Assembly: GCF_000423045.1 (NCBI RefSeq)
Contig: NZ_KE383971.1
Coordinates: 196,092-260,091 of the forward strand
Source of the DNA: Christiangramia portivictoriae DSM 23547
Lineage (GTDB): Bacteria > Bacteroidota > Bacteroidia > Flavobacteriales > Flavobacteriaceae
Length of the DNA stretch: 64,000 nt
Direction of reading: 5' to 3'
Under the pieces are notes generated by a model that ran no database searches, was not told the origin of the DNA, and saw only the letters and a list, made by a program, of their open reading frames with translations. Positions within the stretch are counted from its first letter, which is position 1. Each line of letters opens with the position of its first letter. Positions 17,616 to 26,544 of the stretch are shown one piece after another. The position numbers and the translations under genes are program-made.

Positions 17616-18257
17616 TTATGGTTTCCAGTTTGCCGGATCTTTTCTCCAGTTTCTAAGGATATCGGCTTCTTCAGTATTTATATAATTCGTGTTGTGAGCA
17701 GTATCTATCAGGTGATCGTAATCGCTCAAAGTATGCAGCTCTATTTTTTCGGCTTGAAAGTTCTTTTCAGAAGCTTCAAAACCATAGGTGAAGATTGCGA
17801 ACATGCCTTTAACGTTAGCACCGGCTTCTTTTAATGCATGCACAGCGTTTAAACTGCTTTTCCCCGTGCTTATGAGGTCTTCAATGACCACCACGCTCTG
17901 TCCTGGCTGTAAATTACCCTCGATCTGGTTTTTTCTTCCGTGACTTTTTGGTTCGGGTCTTACGTAGACAAAAGGAAGACTCAGGTATTCAGCAACCAGC
18001 ATTCCTATTCCAATTGCACCGGTGGCCACGCCAGCGATCACATCTGCCTTGCCATACTTCATTTCAATTTGCTTGGCGAAATGCTCTCGCACGTAGTTCC
18101 TAATGCTTGGATATGAAAGAATGATCCTGTTATCGCAGTAGATTGGCGACTTCCAGCCGCTAGCCCACGTAAAAGGCTCTTGCGGTTCTAATTTTATTGC
18201 TTTAATTTGCATTAAAAGCTCAGCGGTCTTTTTTGCTGTTTCCTTATTCAAAATCAT
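17616..18257 (-). CDS. pyrE: Orotate phosphoribosyltransferase
   Basis: Transfers phosphoribose from PRPP to orotate to give OMP in pyrimidine synthesis. The 213-residue length is typical. The PRPP-binding motif is VVVIEDLISTGKSSLNAVHA near residues 120-140. The flexible catalytic loop carries FVYVRPEPKSHGRKNQIEG, with its Lys and Arg residues. GVATGAIGIGMLVAEYL is also conserved. Its ATG is only 8 bp from the divergent NUDIX ATG, so each gene's promoter must lie within the other coding region or overlap it. Confidence 0.95.
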   Translation of the reverse strand: MILNKETAKKTAELLMQIKAIKLEPQEPFTWASGWKSPIYCDNRIILSYPSIRNYVREHFAKQIEMKYGKADVIAGVATGAIGIGMLVAEYLSLPFVYVRPEPKSHGRKNQIEGNLQPGQSVVVIEDLISTGKSSLNAVHALKEAGANVKGMFAIFTYGFEASEKNFQAEKIELHTLSDYDHLIDTAHNTNYINTEEADILRNWRKDPANWKP

Positions 18258-18265
18258 AGGTACAA

Positions 18266-18889
18266 ATGTATAAAGTTTTTGTGAATGATGTCCCCATAAT
18301 AATTTCTACGAGAAAGGATTTTGGAGGAAACTATAAGAACTATCGATTAAAAACAGTTCGCTTAAAAAAGATAGTCCGGAAGATACTGGATGGTAAACTC
18401 ACCCACGTGAATTTGTACAATAAGGACGAATCCAAACTACTGGATCTTCTTCTGAAGAAAATGAAGGTAGTGACTGCTGCCGGCGGGATGGTCATTAATC
18501 CCAAGGAGGAGATCCTTTTTATTTATCGCAACCATCGCTGGGATCTTCCGAAGGGAAAAACCGAAAAGAATGAGAGCATTGAGGATTCAGCCATTCGTGA
18601 GGTAGAAGAGGAAACGGGTGTGCAGGGCCTTGAGATCAAACGTTTTATAACCAGGACCTTTCATATTTTTAAAAGGAATGGGAAACTTCGCCTGAAGGAA
18701 ACCTACTGGTACGAAATGTATACAGAATATGACGGGGAACTGGTACCTGAACTGAATGAAGGGATCAAAAAGGCGAAATGGAAAAATTATGAGAAAACCC
18801 AGAAAGCTCTCACAAAATCCTATGCAAATATCCTGATGCTTTTTCCTGAACGTTATCTAGCGGGGCAATCTAAAGATCGGATAGCGTAA
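18266..18889 (+). CDS. NUDIX hydrolase
   Basis: The 207-residue protein has a central NUDIX domain. The full box, in pieces, is GKTEKNESIEDSA then IREVEEETGVQGL (about residues 103-128), fitting G-x5-E-x7-REVxEExG. About 70 residues of N-terminal extension (KVFVNDVPIIISTRKDF and beyond) precede it. Hydrolysis of a nucleoside diphosphate linked to another group is expected; the substrate is not identifiable. Its 3' end overlaps the converging M14 peptidase gene by 33 bp. Start separation from pyrE is 8 bp. Confidence 0.88.
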   Translation: MYKVFVNDVPIIISTRKDFGGNYKNYRLKTVRLKKIVRKILDGKLTHVNLYNKDESKLLDLLLKKMKVVTAAGGMVINPKEEILFIYRNHRWDLPKGKTEKNESIEDSAIREVEEETGVQGLEIKRFITRTFHIFKRNGKLRLKETYWYEMYTEYDGELVPELNEGIKKAKWKNYEKTQKALTKSYANILMLFPERYLAGQSKDRIA

Positions 18890-20608
18890 ATGCGCTTCTT
18901 CATAATTTGAAGATCGCTTATGCAGCCAGTCCAGTTGCGCGTACCAGTTACTTCGGAAATCTGCATCGTCCTTTTTCTTTTGATCGAATTCCTTCTGAAG
19001 ATCAGCATCGCTGTCAAGTAATTCTTTCGCCTTATCTTCGAAGACATATGGTGAAAATCCTTCTTTTTGCTGAAGAACGGTATCAAAAAAGTTCCAGTTA
19101 AAAAACGAGTCTGTTGCCGAAGGTTCCAGTGTTTCCAATAGATATCTTGCTCCATCCTGAAAAGTGGTCACCAGATAATCTCCCTGTCTAAAACGAACTT
19201 CCGCTGTAGACTTGCTCACTTTCGTATTTTGATGTGGATAATGACCCTCGTATGGGTTTTTAGAAGTGTCGTAATCTTCGATTTTGTAAACCTCTACCTG
19301 AATTAGCGTATCACGATCAAGTGCTTCCATCTTAATGTTATTCATCTTGAGACGATCTACAACTTGCCACCAGCCCTGTGGGATAATGTAAGCTCTTGGG
19401 ATTTCTACCTCTTCGGTAGCTTTAAAATTATCATAGTAATCGATTTCTTTGGAGAATTTTTTATCTGTATCATATTTAAGCCGTTCGCCATTTGTTACTT
19501 CGCTGGCTATCTTTTCAGCTTCAAAACCTTTAAATTGTCTTTTACTCGGATTTTCCTGGTCAACTTCAAATTGCAGGTTATAATGCCTGTCTGTTAAATA
19601 CTTTCTTCTAGCCTGGTTTCGCAGATCCTTGATCCTGGTAGATTCTTTATCTGTGATCCTGATCATGGATTGCATTAATTCGTAGGTTCCATAAACCCGT
19701 TTATCATACCTTTTAAGCATATGAGTTTCTACCATCATACCCAAAGTATTCCATAAAGTGGTGTATCCTGTACTGTATCTTGGCGAATCCATGAACTGTG
19801 AAAAGCCTGCTTCAGGAACATCATTGAAAACGTTGACATATGGCGTGATATCCCAGTTTTTATTCTTTAAGGAATCTTCCAGAGCGGGCATCATAGTCTC
19901 ATTGAGATACTTCCCCAGGTTTCCACCTAGTTTGTTATGCTGAGTGAATAAATGGGTAAGCGTGTACTGGTAATCTGCGCCATTGCTCACATGGTTGTCT
20001 ATGAATACTTCAGGATCCACATAATGAAAGATCTCGTAAAAGGTCTGAGCATTTTTGGTATCGGCTTTTATAAAATCCCGGTTAAGATCATAATTTCGGG
20101 CATTTCCGCGGAAACCATATTCCTTGGGTCCATTCTGGTTGGTTCTTGTGCCAGAATTGCGATTGAGTGCGCCGCCAACGTTATAAATTGGAATGGTTGC
20201 TACGATCGTGTTCTTTGGTGAGTTAATAGAGTCACCGGCCATATCCCTGAAAAGCATCATGGTCGCATCTATTCCATCACTTTCTCCAGGATGTATCCCG
20301 TTGTTGATGAGGATAAAACTATGCGACTTGCGAATCTTCTCCAGGTCAAATTCACCGTTTGCGTTGTAGATGGCCAGATGCAAAGGATATCCACTATCTG
20401 TACTGCCAAACTCAATAAGATCTATGGAAGGATACGCTTCAGCAAGTTTTTCGTAATAGGCAATCACTTCCTCATAAGTACCAGTTTCTTTCCCACCAGA
20501 TTTTTCGAAACGCGTTTCGAAATCATAATTCTTTACCAGCTTGTATTTCGAAAAGTCGCAAGAACTAAAGCTGATAGCCAGCCCCAATATCAACCACAAT
20601 TTTTTCAT
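18857..20608 (-). CDS. Secreted M14-family zinc carboxypeptidase, lipoprotein
   Basis: The 583-residue protein starts with a lipoprotein signal (MKKLWLILGLAISFSSCDF; Cys17 is the likely lipidated residue). The N-terminal half is an M14 domain. The zinc ligands are His and Glu in NNGIHPGESDGID (about residue 105) and a second His in VFIDNHVSNGADYQYT (about residue 205). A catalytic Glu is likely in MMVETHMLKRYDKR. The C-terminal half (about 370-583) has no clear motif but a PRAYIIPQGWWQVVDRL segment seen in this subfamily. It probably digests peptides at the outer membrane or cell surface. There is a 33-bp convergent overlap with the NUDIX gene. Confidence 0.88.
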   Translation of the reverse strand: MKKLWLILGLAISFSSCDFSKYKLVKNYDFETRFEKSGGKETGTYEEVIAYYEKLAEAYPSIDLIEFGSTDSGYPLHLAIYNANGEFDLEKIRKSHSFILINNGIHPGESDGIDATMMLFRDMAGDSINSPKNTIVATIPIYNVGGALNRNSGTRTNQNGPKEYGFRGNARNYDLNRDFIKADTKNAQTFYEIFHYVDPEVFIDNHVSNGADYQYTLTHLFTQHNKLGGNLGKYLNETMMPALEDSLKNKNWDITPYVNVFNDVPEAGFSQFMDSPRYSTGYTTLWNTLGMMVETHMLKRYDKRVYGTYELMQSMIRITDKESTRIKDLRNQARRKYLTDRHYNLQFEVDQENPSKRQFKGFEAEKIASEVTNGERLKYDTDKKFSKEIDYYDNFKATEEVEIPRAYIIPQGWWQVVDRLKMNNIKMEALDRDTLIQVEVYKIEDYDTSKNPYEGHYPHQNTKVSKSTAEVRFRQGDYLVTTFQDGARYLLETLEPSATDSFFNWNFFDTVLQQKEGFSPYVFEDKAKELLDSDADLQKEFDQKKKDDADFRSNWYAQLDWLHKRSSNYEEAHLRYPIFRLPR

Positions 20609-20750
20609 AAATATTTCTAAAAATGGAGGCGTAAACTTAGTTAAAAACTGGCAGTATTGCTAAAAATGAGCGCATTTCTGGAATCTTATGAATCGATGTT
20701 AAATTAAAACTAATCCTTACCGCGGCTTACTCAAGCTACTAAAATCAATT

Positions 20751-20758
20751 TATTTTTG
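20751..20758 (+). promoter_or_regulatory. Candidate -7 box for sorbosone dehydrogenase-TonB receptor operon
   Basis: TATTTTTG matches TAnnTTTG and sits 14 bp before the ATG at 20773. No clear -33 element is visible. Confidence 0.35.
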
Positions 20759-20772
20759 TGGAAAACTGAAAG

Positions 20773-22065
20773 ATGAGAAAGAATATCAAAAATTTATGCT
20801 TGGCTGGAACCTTCCTGTTTTCGGTTAGTATGACCGGGCAGGCTATTGAGAATTTAAGTGATCAGAAAAAACAGGAACTGGCCAAAGCCGGTCCTGATAT
20901 TGTTCAAACCACGGTGGGTCCATTGAAATTGCCGGCTCCTTTTTCTACGGAATCTGTAAGCAAGGAAAGTAAGATCGTGGAATGGCCCGAGGGTGAGATG
21001 CCAAAAGCTCCGGCAGGGTTTAAGGTGACAAAATTTGCTGAAGGCCTGGAACATCCGAGAAGAACCTATGTCGCACCTAATCATGATATTTTTGTAGTGG
21101 AGTCTGATGACGCCAAGAAAAGTGCGAATAAGATTACGATGTTTCGTGATAAGGACCAGGACGGAGTGCCTGATGAAAAATACAGTTTTCTGAAAAATCT
21201 GAATCAACCATACGGAATGCTGGTAATGGGAGACTGGTTTTATGTGGCGAATGTAGATGGGGTGGTTCGTTTCCCCTATAAGGAAGGACAGACTGCTATT
21301 GACCAGAATGGGGAAGAAGTGTATGCGCTTCCAGCCGGAGGTTATAATCATCACTGGACCAGGAACATGATCGCAGGTCCTGATAATAAGAAAATATATA
21401 TTACTGTAGGTAGCTCGAGTAATGTTGGAGAACACGGGATGGAGAAAGAAGAACGCAGAGCCAACATCATCGAGATCAACCCTGATGGTAGTGGAGAAAG
21501 AATTTATGCGTCTGGTTTAAGAAATCCTGTAGGTGTAGACTGGAATCCAGTTACCGGTGAACTCTGGGCAGCCGTAAATGAAAGAGATAAGATAGGGGAT
21601 AACCTGGTTCCAGATTACGTGACCAGCGTAAAAGATGGTGGTTGGTATGGATGGCCATATTCTTATTATGGAAATATCAAAGATCCACGATGGGCCAATG
21701 ATCCACATAATGAATTGGTGGAAAAAGCCATCATCCCTGATGTTCCGGTAGGAGCTCATACCGCATCCCTTGGATTGATATTTTATACCCAGGATGCATT
21801 TCCAGAGAAGTATCATAATGGAGCATTTGTAGGCCAGCATGGATCATGGAACAGGTCAAATTTTGCGGGATATAAGGTAGTTTTTATTCCTTTTGATGCG
21901 AATGGAGTTCCACAGCAACCAGAGGATTTTCTTACTGGTTTTATTGCGAGCGATGATTCCAGCCAGGTTTATGGAAGACCTGTTGGCGTCACTACGCTGC
22001 CTGATGGATCATTACTTGTAAATGATGACGACGGAAATACAATCTGGAGAGTCTCCGCAGAATAA
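20773..22065 (+). CDS. Secreted PQQ-type sugar (L-sorbosone) dehydrogenase-like beta-propeller
   Basis: The 430-residue protein has a signal peptide (MRKNIKNLCLAGTFLFSVSMTGQA) and a six-bladed propeller of the sorbosone/glucose dehydrogenase family. Typical blade motifs are GFKVTKFAEGLEHPRRTYVA, YGMLVMGDWFYVANVDGVVR, KKIYITVGSSSNVGEHGMEK, YASGLRNPVGVDWNPVTGEL and FVGQHGSWNRS near the C-terminus. Members oxidise sugars or related compounds in the periplasm with PQQ, although many homologues have unproven activity. It is followed after 9 bp by a TonB receptor. The pair suggests that the substrate, or PQQ itself, is imported by the receptor (inference). Confidence 0.88.
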   Translation: MRKNIKNLCLAGTFLFSVSMTGQAIENLSDQKKQELAKAGPDIVQTTVGPLKLPAPFSTESVSKESKIVEWPEGEMPKAPAGFKVTKFAEGLEHPRRTYVAPNHDIFVVESDDAKKSANKITMFRDKDQDGVPDEKYSFLKNLNQPYGMLVMGDWFYVANVDGVVRFPYKEGQTAIDQNGEEVYALPAGGYNHHWTRNMIAGPDNKKIYITVGSSSNVGEHGMEKEERRANIIEINPDGSGERIYASGLRNPVGVDWNPVTGELWAAVNERDKIGDNLVPDYVTSVKDGGWYGWPYSYYGNIKDPRWANDPHNELVEKAIIPDVPVGAHTASLGLIFYTQDAFPEKYHNGAFVGQHGSWNRSNFAGYKVVFIPFDANGVPQQPEDFLTGFIASDDSSQVYGRPVGVTTLPDGSLLVNDDDGNTIWRVSAE

Positions 22066-22074
22066 TTAGAAAAT

Positions 22075-24366
22075 TTGAAAAAACTACATCTAGTCCTGGC
22101 TTTCTTGCTATGCAGTTCTGCATTGGTAAGTTCACAGAATTTTAGCGCGAAAGTAAAGGACTCCGAGTCTGGAAAATTTCTTAATGATGTCACGGTAACT
22201 GCCGTAAGTTCTGGGAAAATTCAGATTACAGACACTAATGGAAATTTCAGTTTTGACGGTATCAGTTTTCCGTTAAAGCTGAAATTTTCTTTTATAGGAT
22301 ATAGAAGCACCACTGCAATTTTTGATGCTTCAGAAGAAGGAACGATCATTGAACTGCAGCGTGATGTTGATGTTTTATCTGAAGTTGTTCTGCGCAGCTC
22401 CAATATTCCGCAGAAATTATTAAAGGAATCAGCCGCGGTGAGTGTGCTTTCAGCAGAAGATTTCAATAGAGTAGATGATTTTAACCTGGTGCAAAACCTA
22501 AATTATGTGCCGGGTGTTTTTGTGAGTCAGGGGGCGCTGAATACCAATAAAATCGATATTAGAGGAATCGGTGCTCGTGCTCAATACAGTACAAACCGGA
22601 TAAAATCCTACATTAATGGTATCCCTCTTACCACCGCAGAAGGTGAATTAACCCTGGATGATTTTGACAATTCCTATCTTGACAGGATCGAGATCTATAA
22701 AGGTCCGGTTTCTTCCATATTTGGAGCAGGATTGGGAGGTGCGATCAATTTGTATACTCAGCGAAACAGGCCGGATCAGCGCTCTGTACAAACCAATTTT
22801 AGCTATGGAAGCTTTAATACCAGGAAAACGGGTGTTAATGTAAATTACGTCGAGGATAGTCTGGACATTGCGATCAACTACAATAAACTGGATAGTGATG
22901 GCTACCGCGATAATGGAGCATACAATCGAAATTCGTTTGTAGTGACCGCTGGTTTGCTAAATAAAAAAGGAAATCGCTGGGATCTTTTCTATAATTATAC
23001 CAATCTAAAAGCCTTTATTCCCAGTTCTTTGAATGAAGATGATTTGCTAAACTCACCCACAAAAGCTGCTTTTACCTGGGGCAGGGCAGAGGGTTATGAA
23101 TCGTACGACAAGAACATTCTTGGTTTGGCCTATACCCATAATTTTTCTGAAAACTGGAAGAACCAGACCAGCATATTTATGAATTCCCGTGATGGATATG
23201 AACCCCGTCCTTTTGATATTCTTGATGAAGACAGGAATTCGATTGGTCTTCGAACAAATTTCAATCACGAAACTGCAATCGTAGGCATGCCTGCGAAAGT
23301 AAGTTTTGGAGCTGAAGGGATGCTGGAATTCTACGAAGTTACAACTTACCAGAACTTGTACGAGGACTTTGAGAATCGTGGCAGTGTCCAGGGAAATAGT
23401 CTTAGCAACAATGAGCAGGATCGAGATTACATCAATTTCTTCGGTCAGATCCAGTTGGAATTAACCTCAAAATTAACGGCAGATCTTGGAATTAACTTGA
23501 ACACTACTTCCTATGATCTTCAGGATAATTTTAACCAGAATACAGAAGATCAGTCTGGGGATTATAGTTTTGATGCGGTAGTTTCGCCGAGACTGGGATT
23601 AAGCTATGAAGCCTTTAAGGGGAAGCACTTCTATGCTTCAGCAAGTCACGGGTTTTCTGCGCCCACGGTAGCTCAAACCCTGACTCCGGAAGGTAGCATT
23701 AATACAGATCTTCAAACAGAAACGGCTTGGAACTACGAGATTGGCTTTAAAGCAAACTGGTTCAAAAACAGGTTATATACGGAAGTGAATGCATATTCCA
23801 TCCAGATTCGAGACCTTTTGGTCGCCAGAAGGATCGACCAGGATCGCTACGTTGGAGTGAATGCAGGAAAGTCTGATCATTATGGCCTGGAATTTACTTC
23901 AGCCTACTTACAGCCACTTTCGAATGATGCGTCCATCAAATTTTTACTGAATGCAAATCTCACCGATTATACATTTGATAAATTTGTGGATCTTGGTGAA
24001 AATTATTCTGGAAATGAAATACCAGGTGTGCCTGAATATATGCTAACACCAGCGGTAGAATTCAGCTATAAAGACTTTTCAGCAAATATAAATTACCAGA
24101 TGTTTGGTGAAATGGCGCTGGATGATTCAAATTCCGGTAGTACTGATGCTTACGAGTTACTGAATTTCAGACTAGATTATTCTACGCAAATAACCAGTTA
24201 TCTGGAAGCAGGTGCGAACTTTGGGATCAATAATATTACAGATGAGCTTTATGCTTCTAGTATCGTTACCAACGCGGTAGGTTTTGGAGGTTCTGCCCCA
24301 CGTTATTATTACCCGGGAATGCCCAGAAACTATTATGCTGGCCTGAATTTGAAATTAAGTCTTTAA
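22075..24366 (+). CDS. TonB-dependent outer-membrane receptor
   Basis: The 763-residue protein starts at a TTG codon at 22075. No ATG precedes the signal peptide (MKKLHLVLAFLLCSSALVSS) in this frame, and the next Met is far inside. A CarboxypepD_reg-like domain (about 23-100) precedes the plug (about 115-225, with IDIRGIGARAQYST and IEIYKGPVSSIFGAGLGGAI). A 22-strand barrel follows to the C-terminus, with ELYASSIVTNAVG and PRNYYAGLNLKLSL at the end. It imports a scarce nutrient with TonB energy. No SusD partner is present, so a small molecule such as a metal chelate or cofactor is likelier than a glycan. Its stop overlaps that of coaD by 3 bases. Confidence 0.92.
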   Translation: MKKLHLVLAFLLCSSALVSSQNFSAKVKDSESGKFLNDVTVTAVSSGKIQITDTNGNFSFDGISFPLKLKFSFIGYRSTTAIFDASEEGTIIELQRDVDVLSEVVLRSSNIPQKLLKESAAVSVLSAEDFNRVDDFNLVQNLNYVPGVFVSQGALNTNKIDIRGIGARAQYSTNRIKSYINGIPLTTAEGELTLDDFDNSYLDRIEIYKGPVSSIFGAGLGGAINLYTQRNRPDQRSVQTNFSYGSFNTRKTGVNVNYVEDSLDIAINYNKLDSDGYRDNGAYNRNSFVVTAGLLNKKGNRWDLFYNYTNLKAFIPSSLNEDDLLNSPTKAAFTWGRAEGYESYDKNILGLAYTHNFSENWKNQTSIFMNSRDGYEPRPFDILDEDRNSIGLRTNFNHETAIVGMPAKVSFGAEGMLEFYEVTTYQNLYEDFENRGSVQGNSLSNNEQDRDYINFFGQIQLELTSKLTADLGINLNTTSYDLQDNFNQNTEDQSGDYSFDAVVSPRLGLSYEAFKGKHFYASASHGFSAPTVAQTLTPEGSINTDLQTETAWNYEIGFKANWFKNRLYTEVNAYSIQIRDLLVARRIDQDRYVGVNAGKSDHYGLEFTSAYLQPLSNDASIKFLLNANLTDYTFDKFVDLGENYSGNEIPGVPEYMLTPAVEFSYKDFSANINYQMFGEMALDDSNSGSTDAYELLNFRLDYSTQITSYLEAGANFGINNITDELYASSIVTNAVGFGGSAPRYYYPGMPRNYYAGLNLKLSL

Positions 24367-24824
24367 GAAAACTGGGTCTTTACGACTTCAGGAACCATAA
24401 AATCATAACTTCCACCGTGACGCATCACATCTCTAACCACGGTGGAAGAAATATGAGCAAGACCAGAACTGGAAATTAGAAAAATGGTTTCGATACCAGA
24501 CATTTTGTAATTAGTTTGTCCAATAGCCTTCTCAAATTCAAGATCCTGAGCATTTCGCAATCCTCTTAATATAAATTCTGCATCTTTGGTTTTGCAATAA
24601 TCAACGGTAAGTCCGCTGTAAGTTTCCACCTGAATCTTAGCTTCGTCTTTGTATGTCTCCTTTAGAAAATGTAATCTTTCTTCCAGGCTGAACATATATT
24701 TCTTGCTCGAATTGGTACCAATTGCCAGAATGATCTTATCGAATAGCGGTAAAGCACGGTCGATTATATCGGTATGGCCCAGGGTTATGGGGTCAAAACT
24801 TCCAGGGAAAACTGCAATTTTCAT
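24363..24824 (-). CDS. coaD: Phosphopantetheine adenylyltransferase
   Basis: Fourth step of coenzyme A synthesis: 4'-phosphopantetheine plus ATP gives dephospho-CoA. The 153-residue length is normal. The nucleotidyltransferase motif GSFDPITLGH (T/HxGH type) is at the N-terminus. DCKT-like VDYCKTKDAEFILRGLRNAQ and DLEFEKAIGQTN are conserved. The usual ISSSxVRE motif appears as SGLAHISSTVVRDV. It lies 17 bp after ddl in the same direction and shares an operon with it. Confidence 0.95.
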   Translation of the reverse strand: MKIAVFPGSFDPITLGHTDIIDRALPLFDKIILAIGTNSSKKYMFSLEERLHFLKETYKDEAKIQVETYSGLTVDYCKTKDAEFILRGLRNAQDLEFEKAIGQTNYKMSGIETIFLISSSGLAHISSTVVRDVMRHGGSYDFMVPEVVKTQFS

Positions 24825-24841
24825 AATTCTTGATTTAGGTG

Positions 24842-25819
24842 CTATTGATTCAATGCGGCTTCCACGGCACTACCAAAAAGATCTTTTAGCGTGATTCCTG
24901 CTTTCTCAGCTTGTTGAGGTAAAATACTCGCCTGGCTGATTCCGGGGTTGGTATTCATTTCAATGAAATGTGGTTCTCCATTGTGGAAAATAAATTCTGA
25001 TCTTGAAAAGCCTTTCATCTTTAATTTGCGGTAGATCATTTTAGCGATCTCCTGAACTTTCAGGGTGTCTTCCTCAGAAATTCTGGCCGGTGTGATCTCC
25101 TGGGATTTTCCGAGGTATTTAGCTTCATAATCAAAGAATTCCCCATCAGGAACAATTTCTGTGACAGGCAAAGCGACAATTTCACCTTTGTACATAATAA
25201 CCCCTACCGAAACTTCAGTTCCATCCAGAAATGATTCAATGATCGCTTCATCATCTTCAGTAAAAGCAGTTTTTGCCGCAGAAACTATTTCTTCTTCGGT
25301 TTTAACCTTAGTTACCCCAAAACTACTTCCGGCACGATTTGCCTTCACGAAACAAGGAAGACCAACGCGATCTACGACAGCCTTTGTGTCGATATCCTCC
25401 CCTTTATTCAGAAAGTAATTCGTGGCGGTTTTAACTCCGTATGGTCTTAAAACCGAAATAAGATCTCGTTTATTGAAAGTTAGAGCCGATTGATAGTAAT
25501 CACAACTGGTCTGCGGTACTCCAATAAGCTCTAAGTATGCCTGAAGTAATCCGTTTTCTCCAGGTGTCCCATGGATCGTATTAAAAACGCAGTCAAAACT
25601 TATCACCTTTTCATCGATAGTAACTGTAAAATTACTTTTATTAATGGGGTAAGGTGTATCATCTTCAGTTACCACGAACCATTCGCTTTGCAGGATATGA
25701 ACACGGTATGGCTCATAGAGGTCACGATCAAGATGTTTGTAAACAATATTACCACTGTTTATCGAGATGCGGTATTCACTGGAATAACCGCCCATAGCGA
25801 TGGCGATTGTTTTCTTCAT
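24842..25819 (-). CDS. ddl: D-alanine--D-alanine ligase
   Basis: ATP-grasp enzyme that makes D-Ala-D-Ala for peptidoglycan. From the ATG at 25819 it has 325 residues. N-terminal IAIAMGGYSSEYRISINSG, the ATP-binding VGLPCFVKANRAGSSFGVTK and IIESFLDGTEVSVGV, and the metal-binding FIEMNTNPGIS are visible. The in-frame ATG at 25861 would lie upstream of a good promoter and was rejected. It is divergent from the PASTA gene and co-directional with coaD. Confidence 0.95.
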   Translation of the reverse strand: MKKTIAIAMGGYSSEYRISINSGNIVYKHLDRDLYEPYRVHILQSEWFVVTEDDTPYPINKSNFTVTIDEKVISFDCVFNTIHGTPGENGLLQAYLELIGVPQTSCDYYQSALTFNKRDLISVLRPYGVKTATNYFLNKGEDIDTKAVVDRVGLPCFVKANRAGSSFGVTKVKTEEEIVSAAKTAFTEDDEAIIESFLDGTEVSVGVIMYKGEIVALPVTEIVPDGEFFDYEAKYLGKSQEITPARISEEDTLKVQEIAKMIYRKLKMKGFSRSEFIFHNGEPHFIEMNTNPGISQASILPQQAEKAGITLKDLFGSAVEAALNQ

Positions 25820-25849
25820 ATTCAATATTTCCGGGTTGAAGTCGTTAAA

Positions 25850-25881
25850 CAAAAATATCACTTAATAGGGCAGTCACCAAA
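25850..25881 (-). promoter_or_regulatory. Promoter for ddl-coaD
   Basis: Minus strand: TTTG (25878-25881), 20 bp, TATTTTTG (25850-25857). Both elements match the Bacteroidota consensus. The -7 box lies 30 bp before the ddl ATG. A TATCTTTG box on the plus strand (25896-25903) may serve the divergent PASTA-rluD genes. Confidence 0.65.
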
Positions 25882-25920
25882 ACCAAAGGGTTTTATATCT
25901 TTGTCCATTATCATGAAACT

Positions 25921-26544
25921 ATGGGATTTTTTCGATTTATCTTCAGCAAGACCTTTTTAATTCAATTGGTGCTTGCCGGTATTGTATTGATTATACTTGC
26001 TTTTCTGGCAATGCAATGGCTGGATTACTCCACAAATCAGGATCAGCGTATCGAAGTTCCCGATCTTGCGAGAATGAATCTGGATAAAGTGGAAGATCGT
26101 CTGGATGAGATGGATCTGGATTTCGAAATTCTTGATTCGGCAAATTTTAACCCGGATTTTCCTCGTTACTCTGTGATAGACCAGGCGCCTGCACCGGGCA
26201 AATTTGTAAAGGAGGACCGTAAAATTTATTTAACCCTTAATCCTTCCGGGTACCGAAAGGTTGAGATTCCACAAAACCTGATCAGGAAAACCCGCAGACA
26301 GGTAGAACCAACCTTAAGATCTTTAGGTTTCGAAATTGGAGAGGTTAGCTACAAGCCAGATATTGCTGAAGATGCGGTACTTGAAATAAGACATAAAGGA
26401 AAATTGGTGGAAGCCGGTGAAAAGCTCATGAAGACATCTGTGCTTGATCTTGTTCTTGGCGATGGGAGTGGAAGATACAGAGAACTGGACGAAGATAGTC
26501 TGGATGTAGAACAGGAAACAGAAAGTGAAGTAGATGAATTCTAA
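25921..26544 (+). CDS. PASTA domain membrane protein
   Basis: The 207-residue protein has an N-terminal membrane helix (about residues 11-33) and two PASTA domains outside. The first is RIEVPDLARMNLDKVEDRLD through SVIDQAPAPGKFVKEDRKIY (about 41-105). The second starts at VEIPQNLIRKTRRQVEPTLR (about 107-180). An acidic tail follows. PASTA domains bind peptidoglycan stem peptides or beta-lactams in kinases and PBPs, but no kinase or transpeptidase domain is present here. It overlaps the rluD-like gene by 11 bp. The arrangement ddl / PASTA-rluD recurs in Flavobacteriia and hints at a cell-wall link. Confidence 0.88.
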   Translation: MGFFRFIFSKTFLIQLVLAGIVLIILAFLAMQWLDYSTNQDQRIEVPDLARMNLDKVEDRLDEMDLDFEILDSANFNPDFPRYSVIDQAPAPGKFVKEDRKIYLTLNPSGYRKVEIPQNLIRKTRRQVEPTLRSLGFEIGEVSYKPDIAEDAVLEIRHKGKLVEAGEKLMKTSVLDLVLGDGSGRYRELDEDSLDVEQETESEVDEF

